This document shows positions 27,910-35,192 of a DNA stretch of 35,192 bases, one piece after another. Each line of letters opens with the position of its first letter. Position 1 is the stretch's first letter. The position numbers and the translations under genes are program-made. Below the pieces are notes generated by a model. The model made no database searches, was not told the DNA's origin, and saw nothing but the letters and a program-made list of their open reading frames with translations. This DNA is from Streptomyces silaceus (lineage in GTDB: Bacteria > Actinomycetota > Actinomycetes > Streptomycetales > Streptomycetaceae): assembly GCF_001419745.1 (NCBI RefSeq), contig NZ_LIRJ01000096.1:1-35192 (forward strand). Reading direction: 5' to 3'.

Positions 27910-28898
27910 GCATCGCCGAGCACGAGCACACCATCGAAGGCGGCCTCGGAGAAGGCCACGAGGACGGCCACGAGCACGGCATCGACGAGACCGTGCTGCG
28001 CCGCATCGCCGACTCCTGGCCCCGGCGTGCCACGATCCGCACCGACCTGGACCAGATAGCGGAGCCGGAGGAGTACGACGAGCTGCTGCCGGACTACCCG
28101 GAGCGCCTGCTGCCGTTCGCCGAGCACCCGCTGTACCTCGCGGCCACGCCCGAGCAGCGCCAGAAGGTCCTCACCATGGCGTGGCTCGTCTACAACGAGC
28201 GGGTCATCGCGGCCGAGGAGCACGTCGCCAACCCGACCTTCGCCATGATCATGCACGGCGCCTTCCCGGGCGCCGACAGCGTCCAGCTCAAGCGCGCCGT
28301 CCAGCAGACGCACGTGGACGAGGTCTGGCACACGTACATGCACATGATCGCGATGCAGCGCACGCGTGAGGTGCGGCAGGTCACCGGCGAGCCCTCCTAC
28401 CCGCACACCGTCACCTATCGCCGCCTCCTTGAGGCCGACGCGAAGGTGTCGGAGCGCTGGGAACGCGACCTGCTGAAGCTGGTGTGGACGACCGTCTCGG
28501 AGATCAGCGTCAACGCCTATCTGGAGCTGCTCTCCCGCGACAAGACCGTCCAGCCGCTGCACGCCCTGGTGCCCCGGCTGCACGCCCGCGACGAGTCCGC
28601 GCACTCCTCCGTCATGGTCGAGGTCGCCAAGGCGCTGTACGTCCACATGAACACCGAGCAGCGCCGCGCCTTCGTCGACTCGCTGCCCAAGGCGCTGCAC
28701 GCCTTCGTGGAGCAGGACTTCGCGGTGTGGCCGGGCATCCTCAGGGCGGCGGGCTTCGAGAAGGCCGACGAGATCGTCGAGGACTGCCGGCGCGAGGCCG
28801 GCGCGGGCCTGCTGGTGCGCGACTTCTCCGGGGTGCGGCGCATCGTGCGCGAGATGGAGCTAGAGGACCAGGTCGACTTCGACTTCGGGGCCGAGTGA
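27906..28898 (+). CDS. AurF-like diiron N-oxygenase
   Basis: 330 residues. All seven diiron ligands of AurF can be placed with the same spacing, shifted by three residues: Glu104, Glu139, His142 (DEVWH), Glu199, His226, Glu230 and His233 (HARDESAH). AurF oxidises an aryl amine to a nitro group. Homologues such as HamC and MgoC act in aliphatic N-oxygenation pathways (fragin, leudiazen). TTG 27906 overlaps the previous stop (TTGA) and follows AAGGGG. The first 25 residues are unusually rich in His, Glu and Gly (HEHTIEGG...GHEDGHEHG) and may bind metal. The position right after the EctB-like gene suggests that its substrate is the newly made primary amine. The product could be a hydroxylamine, oxime, nitroso or nitro group. 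Confidence 0.9.
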   Translation: MSIAEHEHTIEGGLGEGHEDGHEHGIDETVLRRIADSWPRRATIRTDLDQIAEPEEYDELLPDYPERLLPFAEHPLYLAATPEQRQKVLTMAWLVYNERVIAAEEHVANPTFAMIMHGAFPGADSVQLKRAVQQTHVDEVWHTYMHMIAMQRTREVRQVTGEPSYPHTVTYRRLLEADAKVSERWERDLLKLVWTTVSEISVNAYLELLSRDKTVQPLHALVPRLHARDESAHSSVMVEVAKALYVHMNTEQRRAFVDSLPKALHAFVEQDFAVWPGILRAAGFEKADEIVEDCRREAGAGLLVRDFSGVRRIVREMELEDQVDFDFGAE

Positions 28899-28899
28899 C

Positions 28900-30135
28900 G
28901 TGAGGCTCACCGCGGGCGGCCGCCGACTCGCCGCCGCAGCCCTCGTCCAGTCGCTCGGCATCGGCCTGTTCATGGCGAGCTCCATGGCGTACTTCACCCG
29001 GCAGGTCGACCTCTCGGCCAACCAGGTGGGCTCCGGGCTCGCCCTCGCCGGCGTCGTGGCCCTGGCGATCTCGCTGCTCGGCGGGGTCCTCGCCGACCGG
29101 TACGGGGCGCGGCGGGTGCTCGCCGCCGTGTACCTGGGGCGCGGGGTGTGCTGCGCGGCGTACGTCCTCGTCACGGACTTCTGGCAGTTCATGGTGGTGA
29201 CGCTGTGCGCGGTGGCCTGCGACCGGGCGGGGCCACCGGTGCTCCAGGCGCTGGTCGCCGTGGCCGTGCCGGAACGCCAGGAGCGCACCAGGCTGCTCGC
29301 GGTGGTCAACGTCGTACGCAACTGCGGACTCGGGGTCGGCGCGATGGCGGCCGGTGTCGCCCTCGCCAGCGACACCCAGACCGCCTACCGGGTCACGCTG
29401 ATCGCCATCGGTCTCGCCTTCCTGGGCGGCGCGGTGCTCGTGCTGCGGGTGCCCGAACTGGCCGCGCCCTCGAAGGCGGCCGGGGCCGCACAGGAGGACG
29501 CGGCCGAACGGCCGGCGCGGGGGAGGGTGCTGCCCGACGCGCGCTATCTGACGCTGACCGGGCTCAACTTCCTGCTGTTCTTCTTCGACACGATGCTGCT
29601 CGTCGCGATGCCCGTGTGGATCCTGGAGCACACGGACGCCCCACGGGCCACCGTGTCCGTGCTGTTCGCGCTGAACACCGTGCTCGTCGTGGTGCTGCAG
29701 ATCCCGGTCAGCAAGCTGGCCAGCAGCCAGCGGCGCACCACCCGGATGCTCACGTGGACGGGCGCCGTGCTCGCGGTGAGCAGCCTGTGCTTCGCCGCGT
29801 CCGGCTCCGTCGGCGGCGGCCCCGCCGTGGCCTGGCTGGCCGCCGCCGTGGTGACGCTCTCCCTGGCCGAGGTGATCGCCAACTCCGCGGTGTGGGACCT
29901 GTCCATCGCCCTGGCTCCCGAGGAACAGCGCGGACGCTACCTGTCCGTGTTCAACCTGAGCGTGGCCGGACAGCGGGTGCTCGGACCCGTGATGGTCACC
30001 GGGCTGCTCCTCGGTTCGGGCTCGCTCGGCTGGGTGGTGGCCGCGGCGGTGCTCGTGGTGGCGGGACTCGCGGCCGAGCGGGTCGCCCGCGCGGCCGGGG
30101 AGCGGATGCGCACGGCGGTGCCCGTCGATGCCTGA
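28900..30135 (+). CDS. MFS transporter
   Basis: 411 residues with about 12 predicted membrane segments and the loop motif LADRYGARRVL after the second helix. GTG 28900 starts one base after the AurF-like stop, so it is co-translated. It differs from the EntS-like exporter at 3071 and appears to be a general drug/H+ antiporter-like MFS protein. A role in export of the product, or uptake or export of an intermediate, is inferred. Its end overlaps the TauE/SafE gene by 8 bp. Confidence 0.85.
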   Translation: MRLTAGGRRLAAAALVQSLGIGLFMASSMAYFTRQVDLSANQVGSGLALAGVVALAISLLGGVLADRYGARRVLAAVYLGRGVCCAAYVLVTDFWQFMVVTLCAVACDRAGPPVLQALVAVAVPERQERTRLLAVVNVVRNCGLGVGAMAAGVALASDTQTAYRVTLIAIGLAFLGGAVLVLRVPELAAPSKAAGAAQEDAAERPARGRVLPDARYLTLTGLNFLLFFFDTMLLVAMPVWILEHTDAPRATVSVLFALNTVLVVVLQIPVSKLASSQRRTTRMLTWTGAVLAVSSLCFAASGSVGGGPAVAWLAAAVVTLSLAEVIANSAVWDLSIALAPEEQRGRYLSVFNLSVAGQRVLGPVMVTGLLLGSGSLGWVVAAAVLVVAGLAAERVARAAGERMRTAVPVDA

Positions 30136-30868
30136 ACTGTCCGTCCTCGCCTGCGCGTCCGTCGCCGTGTTCGTCGGCGCGCTGGTCCAGGGCAGCCTGG
30201 GCGTGGGCCTCGCCCTGGTGTCGGCGCCGGTGGTGCAGATCGCCGCGCCGGACCTCATGCCGGGCTCGCTGCTCGTGGTCGCCGCCGTGCTGGCCGCGCT
30301 CGGGGCGGTCCGGGAGATCTCCCACACCGACTGGTATGGCGTCTCCTGGGCGATGGCCGGGCGGATCGCGGGCACGGCGGCGGCCTCGTACGTGATCCTC
30401 GTGGTCTCGGTGCCGACGCTCGACCTGCTCTCGGCAGGCATCACCCTCGGCGTCGTCTCGCTCCTGGCCTTCGACCCGGCCCGGCTGCCCAGGAACCGGG
30501 GCACGCTCATCGCCTCCGGCGCGGTGGCGGGCCTGACCGGGACGACGTCGTCCATCGGCGGGCCGTTCATCGCGCTCGTCTACCACCGGGAGCCCGGACC
30601 CACGGTCCGCGGCACCCTCAGCGTCTTCTACACCGCGGGGACGCTGCTCTCACTCGTCTCCCTCACCGTCGTCGGCCGCCTGCCGCGCGAGCAACTGGCC
30701 TTCGGGGCGCTGCTGTTGCCCGCGGTGGTGGTCGGCTTCGCGCTGTCGGGGCCGGTCCGGCGGCGGGTGGACGGCAGCGGTCGGATGCGCGGCGCGGTAC
30801 TCGTCCTCGCGGTCGTCGCCGCGCTCGTCCTCATCGTCCGGGGGCTGGCCGCCATCCTCTCGGGGTGA
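30128..30868 (+). CDS. TauE/SafE-family membrane permease
   Basis: 246 residues with about eight hydrophobic segments and the TauE/SafE pattern: a Gly-rich first repeat (GALVQGSLGVGLALVSAPVV) and a second repeat (GLTGTTSSIGGPFIAL). Members move sulfonates, sulfite and other small organic anions. ATG 30128 lies inside the end of the MFS gene. It is the last gene of the operon that starts at 23065. The substrate cannot be told from sequence; a carboxylate intermediate or product is plausible. Confidence 0.85.
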   Translation: MPELSVLACASVAVFVGALVQGSLGVGLALVSAPVVQIAAPDLMPGSLLVVAAVLAALGAVREISHTDWYGVSWAMAGRIAGTAAASYVILVVSVPTLDLLSAGITLGVVSLLAFDPARLPRNRGTLIASGAVAGLTGTTSSIGGPFIALVYHREPGPTVRGTLSVFYTAGTLLSLVSLTVVGRLPREQLAFGALLLPAVVVGFALSGPVRRRVDGSGRMRGAVLVLAVVAALVLIVRGLAAILSG

Positions 30869-30909
30869 GGGCCGCGCGGCGCCGTGAGCGCGTCGCCGCC
30901 ATGCCAGGA

Positions 30910-30929
30910 GCGCGTCCGCCCGGACGCGC
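30910..30929 (+). terminator. GC-rich hairpin between two operons
   Basis: GCGCGTCCG (30910-30918) and CGGACGCGC (30921-30929) form a perfect 9-bp stem with a very short loop, in the 90-bp gap after the TauE/SafE gene. No T tract follows. It may terminate or attenuate transcription before the dehydrogenase gene, which starts 29 bp later with its own GAAAGGA site. Confidence 0.45.
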
Positions 30930-30958
30930 GAGCACACGTACGGAGAAAGGAACGGATC

Positions 30959-31831
30959 ATGCGGGTGGGGTTTGCGGGACTGGGGTCCATGGGCGGGGGA
31001 ATGTGCCGTCGGCTGGCCGACCGTGGCTTCGACGTGGTCGTGTACGACGCCGACGCGTCCGTCGCCGCGGCGGCCGGCGAGCATCCGGGCGTGCGCACGG
31101 CGGCGGCCGTCGCGGACCTGGCCGCGCCGGTCGTGGTCACCATGCTCCCCGACGGCGCGGCCGTCCGGCAGGTGGCCGAGGAGCTGCTCCCGCACCTCGC
31201 CGCGGGATCCCTGATCGTCGACACGGGCTCCTCGGCGCCCGAGGACACCCTCGCCCTCGGCCGCGCCGCCGCCGCGCACGGGGTGTCCGTGGTGGACGCG
31301 CCGGTCTCCGGCTCCCCGGCCGCCGCGCGCGCGGGCGAGCTGACGCTGATGGCCGCGGGGGGACCCGACGACGTGGCGCGGGCGGAGGAGGTGCTCGGCG
31401 CGCTCGGCAGGGTGTACCGGGTGGGCCCCGCGGGCGCGGGCCACGCGCTGAAGGCGCTCAACAACCTGCTCTCCGCGGTCAATCTCGCCGCGGTCGCCGA
31501 AGTCATGCTCGCCGGGCGGGCGTTCGGCCTGGAGCCCGCGGCGATGCTGGAGGTCATCAACGCCTCCACGGGCCGCAACCATGCCTCGCAGACCAAGCTC
31601 CCCGACCACGTGCTGCCCGGCACCTTCGACTCGGGCTTCGCACTGCGCCTGATGCTCAAGGACATCCGCATCGGCACCTCGCTGCTCGACTCGGCGGGCG
31701 GCCCCGCCGCCTTCGGGCACGCCTGCCAAGATCTTTGGGAGAAGGCGCACGACGAGCTGCCCGAGGGTGCCGACAACGTCGAGGTCGTGCGCTGGCTGGA
31801 GAACGCATCGGGACGGGAGCTGCGCGCATGA
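30959..31831 (+). CDS. 3-hydroxyisobutyrate dehydrogenase-like NAD(P)-dependent beta-hydroxyacid dehydrogenase
   Basis: 290 residues. The Rossmann motif GFAGLGSMGGGM starts at residue 5, the substrate motif is DAPVSGSPAAA (113-123) and the catalytic Lys165 lies in GHALKALNN, all hallmarks of the beta-hydroxyacid dehydrogenase family. ATG 30959 has GAAAGGA upstream; the open frame extends further but without a site. 3-Hydroxyisobutyrate dehydrogenase oxidises a primary CH2OH to an aldehyde on a branched acid, which is the change needed between a PanB-like product and an EctB-like transamination. The related imine-reductase branch of the family is an alternative. It is coupled to the next gene by ATGA. 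Confidence 0.85.
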   Translation: MRVGFAGLGSMGGGMCRRLADRGFDVVVYDADASVAAAAGEHPGVRTAAAVADLAAPVVVTMLPDGAAVRQVAEELLPHLAAGSLIVDTGSSAPEDTLALGRAAAAHGVSVVDAPVSGSPAAARAGELTLMAAGGPDDVARAEEVLGALGRVYRVGPAGAGHALKALNNLLSAVNLAAVAEVMLAGRAFGLEPAAMLEVINASTGRNHASQTKLPDHVLPGTFDSGFALRLMLKDIRIGTSLLDSAGGPAAFGHACQDLWEKAHDELPEGADNVEVVRWLENASGRELRA

Positions 31832-33120
31832 CCCACGAGAACAACGAGGACGCACCGCGGATCGCGGTCATCGGCGGCCAGGTCGCCACCCTGAAGAAGG
31901 CACGGCAGGCCGGATTCGACATCGTCTGGGTGTACGGCCCGCACGAACTCGACACGGCAGGCCTGGAGTTGGTGGCCGAGGCCCACCTCACGGACTACCG
32001 CGACCCGCGGGCGGTCGCCGATCTGCTGGCCGCCGTGCACCGGCACCGGCCGCTGGCCCGGGTCATCTCGATGATCGAGGACGGCCTGGAGTCGGCGGCG
32101 GCCGCGACGACGGCCCTCGGCCTGCCCGGCACCGGCCTCGACACCGTCCGCGTGCTCCAGGACAAGCTGGCCTTCCGTGAACTGCTCGCCGAGCGGGGCA
32201 TCGAGGGGGTCGCCTCACGCCTCGGACACGACGAGGCCGACATCCGTGCCTTCGTCGCCGAGTTCGGGCCCGCGGTGATCAAGCCCCGGTACGGGTCCGG
32301 GAGCCTCGGCGTACGGCTGGTGCCGGGGCCCGAAGCGGTCGCCGAAGTAGCGGCCTGGGCAGCGGAGTTCGGGCTGCACACGTTCGTGATGGAGCAGTAT
32401 CTGCGCGGCCCCGAGTTCAGCGTGGAGGCCTTCAGCTTCGCGGGCGAGCACGTGGTCGTCGCGTACACCGCCAAGGAGAAGCTGGACTCGTTCGTCGAGG
32501 TCGGGCACATACAGCCCGCGGGCCTCGACGCGGACGCCACGGCCGCGATCGCGTCCCTGGTCGGCCGGATGCTGGACGCCGTTGGGGTGACGGACGGCCC
32601 CTCGCACAGCGAGGTCATCCTCACCGCCGACGGCCCCCGCCTGGTGGAGTCGCACAACCGGCGCGGCGGCGACCGGATCGCCGACCTGGCCACCGAGGTG
32701 TACGGGACCGACATCGACGCGCTCGCCTTCCTCTGGTACGCGGGCCGCACCGCGCCCATCACGCCGGGACCGGCCAGGGGCGGCGGCGCCATCCGCTTCC
32801 TGACCGCGGAACCGGGCGTCGTCGAGTCCGTCACCGGCGCCGACGACGTGCGCGCCGACCCGCGGGTGGTGGCCCTCCAGCTCTCCGTCGCGCCCGGCGA
32901 CACGGTGGACCCGATCGCCTGGTCGTACGACCGGTCCGGGCTGCTCATGGTCCGCGGTGAGTCGGCCGACGACGCGCGGGAGCTGGCCCACGAACTGGCC
33001 GCCCGGATCACGGTCAGGACCCGGCCCGAGGCGGCGCCCGGCGCACCGCGCTCCATCACGGCCGTGGCCCCCCGGCCGGAACGGCTGCTCGGCAGCACGC
33101 CCACCGGGACGGGCACGTGA
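31828..33120 (+). CDS. ATP-grasp ligase (amide or peptide bond forming), second copy
   Basis: 430 residues. The ATP-grasp landmarks are VRVLQDKLAFRELL, the nucleotide-binding segment GPAVIKPRYGSGSLGVRLV, EQYLRGPEFSVEAFSF, and the Mg-binding segment HSEVILTADGPRLVESHNRRGGD. It resembles BacD/RizA-type L-amino acid ligases. It is not a close copy of the minus-strand enzyme at 20008. It is coupled to the dehydrogenase before it (ATGA) and the flavin reductase after it (GTGA). It could link the unusual amino acid to another residue before or after NRPS assembly. Substrates are not predictable by eye. Confidence 0.88.
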   Translation: MTHENNEDAPRIAVIGGQVATLKKARQAGFDIVWVYGPHELDTAGLELVAEAHLTDYRDPRAVADLLAAVHRHRPLARVISMIEDGLESAAAATTALGLPGTGLDTVRVLQDKLAFRELLAERGIEGVASRLGHDEADIRAFVAEFGPAVIKPRYGSGSLGVRLVPGPEAVAEVAAWAAEFGLHTFVMEQYLRGPEFSVEAFSFAGEHVVVAYTAKEKLDSFVEVGHIQPAGLDADATAAIASLVGRMLDAVGVTDGPSHSEVILTADGPRLVESHNRRGGDRIADLATEVYGTDIDALAFLWYAGRTAPITPGPARGGGAIRFLTAEPGVVESVTGADDVRADPRVVALQLSVAPGDTVDPIAWSYDRSGLLMVRGESADDARELAHELAARITVRTRPEAAPGAPRSITAVAPRPERLLGSTPTGTGT

Positions 33121-33632
33121 CCACCGCGGCGCCCACGGTCGGCGCCCGTGAGCTGCGCACCGCGCTGCGGGGGCACGCCTCCGGCGTCGCGGTGCTCACC
33201 GCGGCCACGCCGGCCGGCCCCGCCGGGGTGACGATCACGTCGTTCACCTCGGTGAGCGCGGAACCGGCGCTTGTCTCCTTCGCGCTCGCCGCGTCCTCCT
33301 CGACGTGGGCGAGGGTCAAGGACTGCGAGCGGTTCGGGATCCAGCTGCTCGGCGCGGACCAGCGCGACGTGGCCGAGCGGTTCGCGGCGAAGGGCGTCGA
33401 CCGGTTCGCGCCGCCCACCCGCTGGCACGAGGGCCCGCACGGGGTGCCGCTGCTCGACGACTGCGCGGCCTGGCTGGTCGGCGTGCGCCACCACCGGATG
33501 ACGCTCGGCGACCACGAGCTGGTCGTCTGCGCCGTGGAGCACGTACGGATCGGCGCCCCGGGCGACAGCCTGGTCCATCTGCACGGGGCCCTGCACGCGG
33601 CCCCGCGGAGACCGGAAAGCCCACAGACGTAA
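33117..33632 (+). CDS. Flavin reductase (HpaC-like, FMN-binding split barrel)
   Basis: 171 residues, typical length. HASGVAVLTA...AGVTITSFTSVSAEPALVSFALAASSSTW is the usual start of the flavin reductase domain, and VGVRHHRMTLGDHELVVCAVEHVR the usual end. These enzymes make free FMNH2 or FADH2 from NAD(P)H for two-component monooxygenases. GTG 33117 overlaps the ATP-grasp stop. The likely client is the NtaA-like monooxygenase at 23065, about 8.7 kb away. This link also argues that the cluster extends at least to this point. Confidence 0.92.
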   Translation: MTTAAPTVGARELRTALRGHASGVAVLTAATPAGPAGVTITSFTSVSAEPALVSFALAASSSTWARVKDCERFGIQLLGADQRDVAERFAAKGVDRFAPPTRWHEGPHGVPLLDDCAAWLVGVRHHRMTLGDHELVVCAVEHVRIGAPGDSLVHLHGALHAAPRRPESPQT

Positions 33633-33655
33633 GACAGTTCAGAGAGGTGATCCCC

Positions 33656-34249
33656 ATGGGCAAGCTCTACGAGGGGCTGACTCCCGCGCTGCGCGAGTTC
33701 ATCGCGCAGGCCCCCATGTACTTCGCGGCCACGGCACCGCTGTCCCCGGACGGACACGTCAATGTCTCCCCGAAGGGCGGCATGGACACCTTCGCCGTCC
33801 TCGACGACACGACGGTGGCCTACCTGGACCTCATCGGTTCCGGGGCCGAGACCATCGCGCACGTGCGCGAGAGCGGCCGGATCACCTTGATGTTCTGTTC
33901 GTTCACCCGCCGCCCCAAGACGCTCCGGCTGTACGGCACGGCCCGCTGCGTCTTCCCGGACGCCCCCGAGTGGGACACCCTGATCGGCCACTTCGGCAAG
34001 CACCCGATCCCGCGCTCCATCATGGTCGTCTCCCTCACCCGCATCACCGACTCCTGCGGATTCACGGTCCCGGAGATGGACCTGGTCCGCGAGCGCGACC
34101 TCCAGGACCAGTGGGGCCTGCGCAAGTCGGACCAGGCGCTGGAGGACTACATGCGCGAGAAGAACGCCTCCAGCATCGACGGACTGCCGGCGCGGCCGCG
34201 GCAGGAGGTGGGCTCCCGCTCCACGACCCGAGTGGCGGACAGAAGCTGA
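33656..34249 (+). CDS. Pyridoxamine 5'-phosphate oxidase-family (PNPOx-like) protein
   Basis: 197 residues with an FMN-binding split barrel of the PNPOx type: MYFAATAPLSPDGHVNVSPKG at the start and GSGAETIAHVRESGRITLMFCSF...LRLYGTARCV in the middle. ATG 33656 is preceded by AGAGAGGTG, 23 bp after the flavin reductase. Proteins of this length and type are common in Streptomyces genomes outside secondary metabolism. It may be a chromosomal neighbour, or a flavin or F420 enzyme of the pathway. The function is not assigned. Confidence 0.8.
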   Translation: MGKLYEGLTPALREFIAQAPMYFAATAPLSPDGHVNVSPKGGMDTFAVLDDTTVAYLDLIGSGAETIAHVRESGRITLMFCSFTRRPKTLRLYGTARCVFPDAPEWDTLIGHFGKHPIPRSIMVVSLTRITDSCGFTVPEMDLVRERDLQDQWGLRKSDQALEDYMREKNASSIDGLPARPRQEVGSRSTTRVADRS

Positions 34250-34388
34250 CCGCATCGCCTGGGACCGTGGAGGCTCGGGCCGTTCCGGTCCGCATCGGTG
34301 CGAGAGAGCGGGAGCAGTCCTCCATGATCGTGGTCGCCATGCCCAGTCCCGGGCCCCAGACGTCCGGCCGGTACCCGGCGGTGGGCCG

Positions 34389-35192
34389 ATGACCGTGCTC
34401 GGCACGCGCGCCCTGGGGCGGGCCTCGCTCGCCCGGCAACTGCTGCTCGACCGGGCCGACCTGCCGGTCCTCGACGCCGTGGCGCACCTCGGCGGGCTGC
34501 AGGCGCAGGAACCGCAGGAGCCGTTCGTCGGGCTGTGGACCCGGCTGCGGGGGTTCGCGCCGGACACGCTGTCCGACCTGCTCGTCGAGCGGCGGGTCGT
34601 GCGTACGCATCTCATGCGCCGCACGGTCCACCTCGTCACGGCCGACGACGTGCTGGCGTGGCGGGCCCGGCACGATCCGATGCTGCGCCAGCGCGTGCTC
34701 GGGGTCTACCGCCGCGACTTCGACGGCGTGGACCTCGACGAACTCGCCGCCGCGGGGCGGGCGGTGATGGCCGACGGCGAGCCGCGTTCCCTGTCCGAGC
34801 TCGCGCGGTCCGTCGCCGACCGGTGGCCCGGGGCGGCGCCGCGGGCCCTGGGGGAGATGCTCGTCGCCGGTCTCGTGCCGATGGTGCAGCTGCCGCCGCG
34901 CGGGCTGTGGCGCACCAAGGCCGGCGTGCGCAATCTGCCGGTCGCCGCCTGGCTGGGGCGCGAGATCGACCCGCCGGCCGAGGACGGCGCCGACCCGGTC
35001 GGCGAGCAGCTGGTCCGCCGCTACCTGGCGGCCTTCGGGCCCGCCGCCACGGCCGACCTGCGGGCCTGGAGCGGACTCGCCGGGCTCCCCGCCGCCGTCG
35101 CCGCGGTGCGGGACGAACTGGTCTCCTTCCGCGACGACCGGGGACGCGAACTGCTCGACCTCCCCGACGCGCCGCGGCGACGGCGGCGGGGA
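34389..35192 (+). CDS. AlkZ-like winged-helix (HTH_42) protein, cut by the window end
   Basis: 268 codons are open to the right edge with no stop. The N-terminal segment LGGLQAQEPQEPFVGLW and RTHLMRRTVHLVTADDV are typical of the HTH_42 superfamily. Gln38-Ala39-Gln40 matches the Q-aliphatic-Q catalytic motif of the AlkZ-like DNA glycosylases, which include the azinomycin B resistance protein, whereas the YcaQ branch has Q-x-D. ATG 34389 was chosen because the conserved region begins within 20 residues. The 139 bp upstream hold no gene. It could be a self-resistance glycosylase for an alkylating product or an unrelated genomic neighbour, since actinomycetes often carry several. Confidence 0.75.
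   Translation, partial: MTVLGTRALGRASLARQLLLDRADLPVLDAVAHLGGLQAQEPQEPFVGLWTRLRGFAPDTLSDLLVERRVVRTHLMRRTVHLVTADDVLAWRARHDPMLRQRVLGVYRRDFDGVDLDELAAAGRAVMADGEPRSLSELARSVADRWPGAAPRALGEMLVAGLVPMVQLPPRGLWRTKAGVRNLPVAAWLGREIDPPAEDGADPVGEQLVRRYLAAFGPAATADLRAWSGLAGLPAAVAAVRDELVSFRDDRGRELLDLPDAPRRRRRG

Noticed and set aside
1..35192. tRNA or rRNA genes, CRISPR arrays, insertion sequences, phage or plasmid genes
   Set aside because: None could be seen. The only repeats are the short arrays listed, and no transposase, integrase or spacer-repeat pattern was found.

Overview
The window is very GC-rich with strong G/C bias at third codon positions. It uses many GTG and TTG starts and tightly overlapping genes, and its gene families are typical of Streptomyces or a close actinomycete. 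Almost all of it reads as one biosynthetic gene cluster built on a small non-ribosomal peptide synthetase (NRPS). I do not recognise the product. The left edge starts just upstream of the first gene, and the last gene runs off the right edge.

Layout. (1) 123-18960, + strand, a tightly packed probable operon: a B12-binding radical SAM enzyme of the RiPP-maturation type, a stand-alone SyrP-like amino-acid beta-hydroxylase, an EntS-like MFS exporter, an MbtH-like protein, and three NRPS proteins. The NRPS domains are C*-A-T / C-A-(N-MT)-T-C-hydroxylase / C*-A-T-TE, where C* lacks the catalytic HHxxxDG motif. (2) 18982-21252, - strand: a ketopantoate-reductase-like enzyme and an ATP-grasp ligase. 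(3) 21447-22798, + strand: a CitA/CitB-type two-component pair whose kinase has no sensor or membrane part, followed by a strong terminator. (4) 23065-30868, + strand: an NtaA/SnaA-type flavin monooxygenase, a class I aminotransferase, a PanB-like hydroxymethyltransferase, an EctB-like aminotransferase, an AurF-like diiron N-oxygenase, an MFS transporter and a TauE/SafE permease. (5) 30959-34249, + strand: a 3-hydroxyisobutyrate-dehydrogenase-like enzyme, a second ATP-grasp ligase, a flavin reductase and a PNPOx-family protein. (6) 34389 to the edge: an AlkZ-like winged-helix protein.

How the parts may work together (inference). Three A domains and exactly two intact C domains predict a tripeptide. 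The second and third A domains both read as Asp/Asn-type by eye (DLTKVGEVAK and DLTKVGEVGK), and there are exactly two SyrP-like hydroxylases, one free and one fused. A core with two beta-hydroxy-Asp/Asn residues, the first N-methylated, is therefore likely. The first A domain has an unrecognised code. Regions 4 and 5 look like a monomer pathway: PanB-like hydroxymethylation of an alpha-keto acid, oxidation of CH2OH to an aldehyde, transamination to CH2NH2, N-oxygenation by the AurF homologue, and transamination or reduction at the keto carbon. The resulting N-oxygenated amino acid is the best candidate for the first module or for ATP-grasp coupling. A nearly identical 19-bp dyad lies in both intergenic regions flanking the two-component genes and is a candidate operator for that system.
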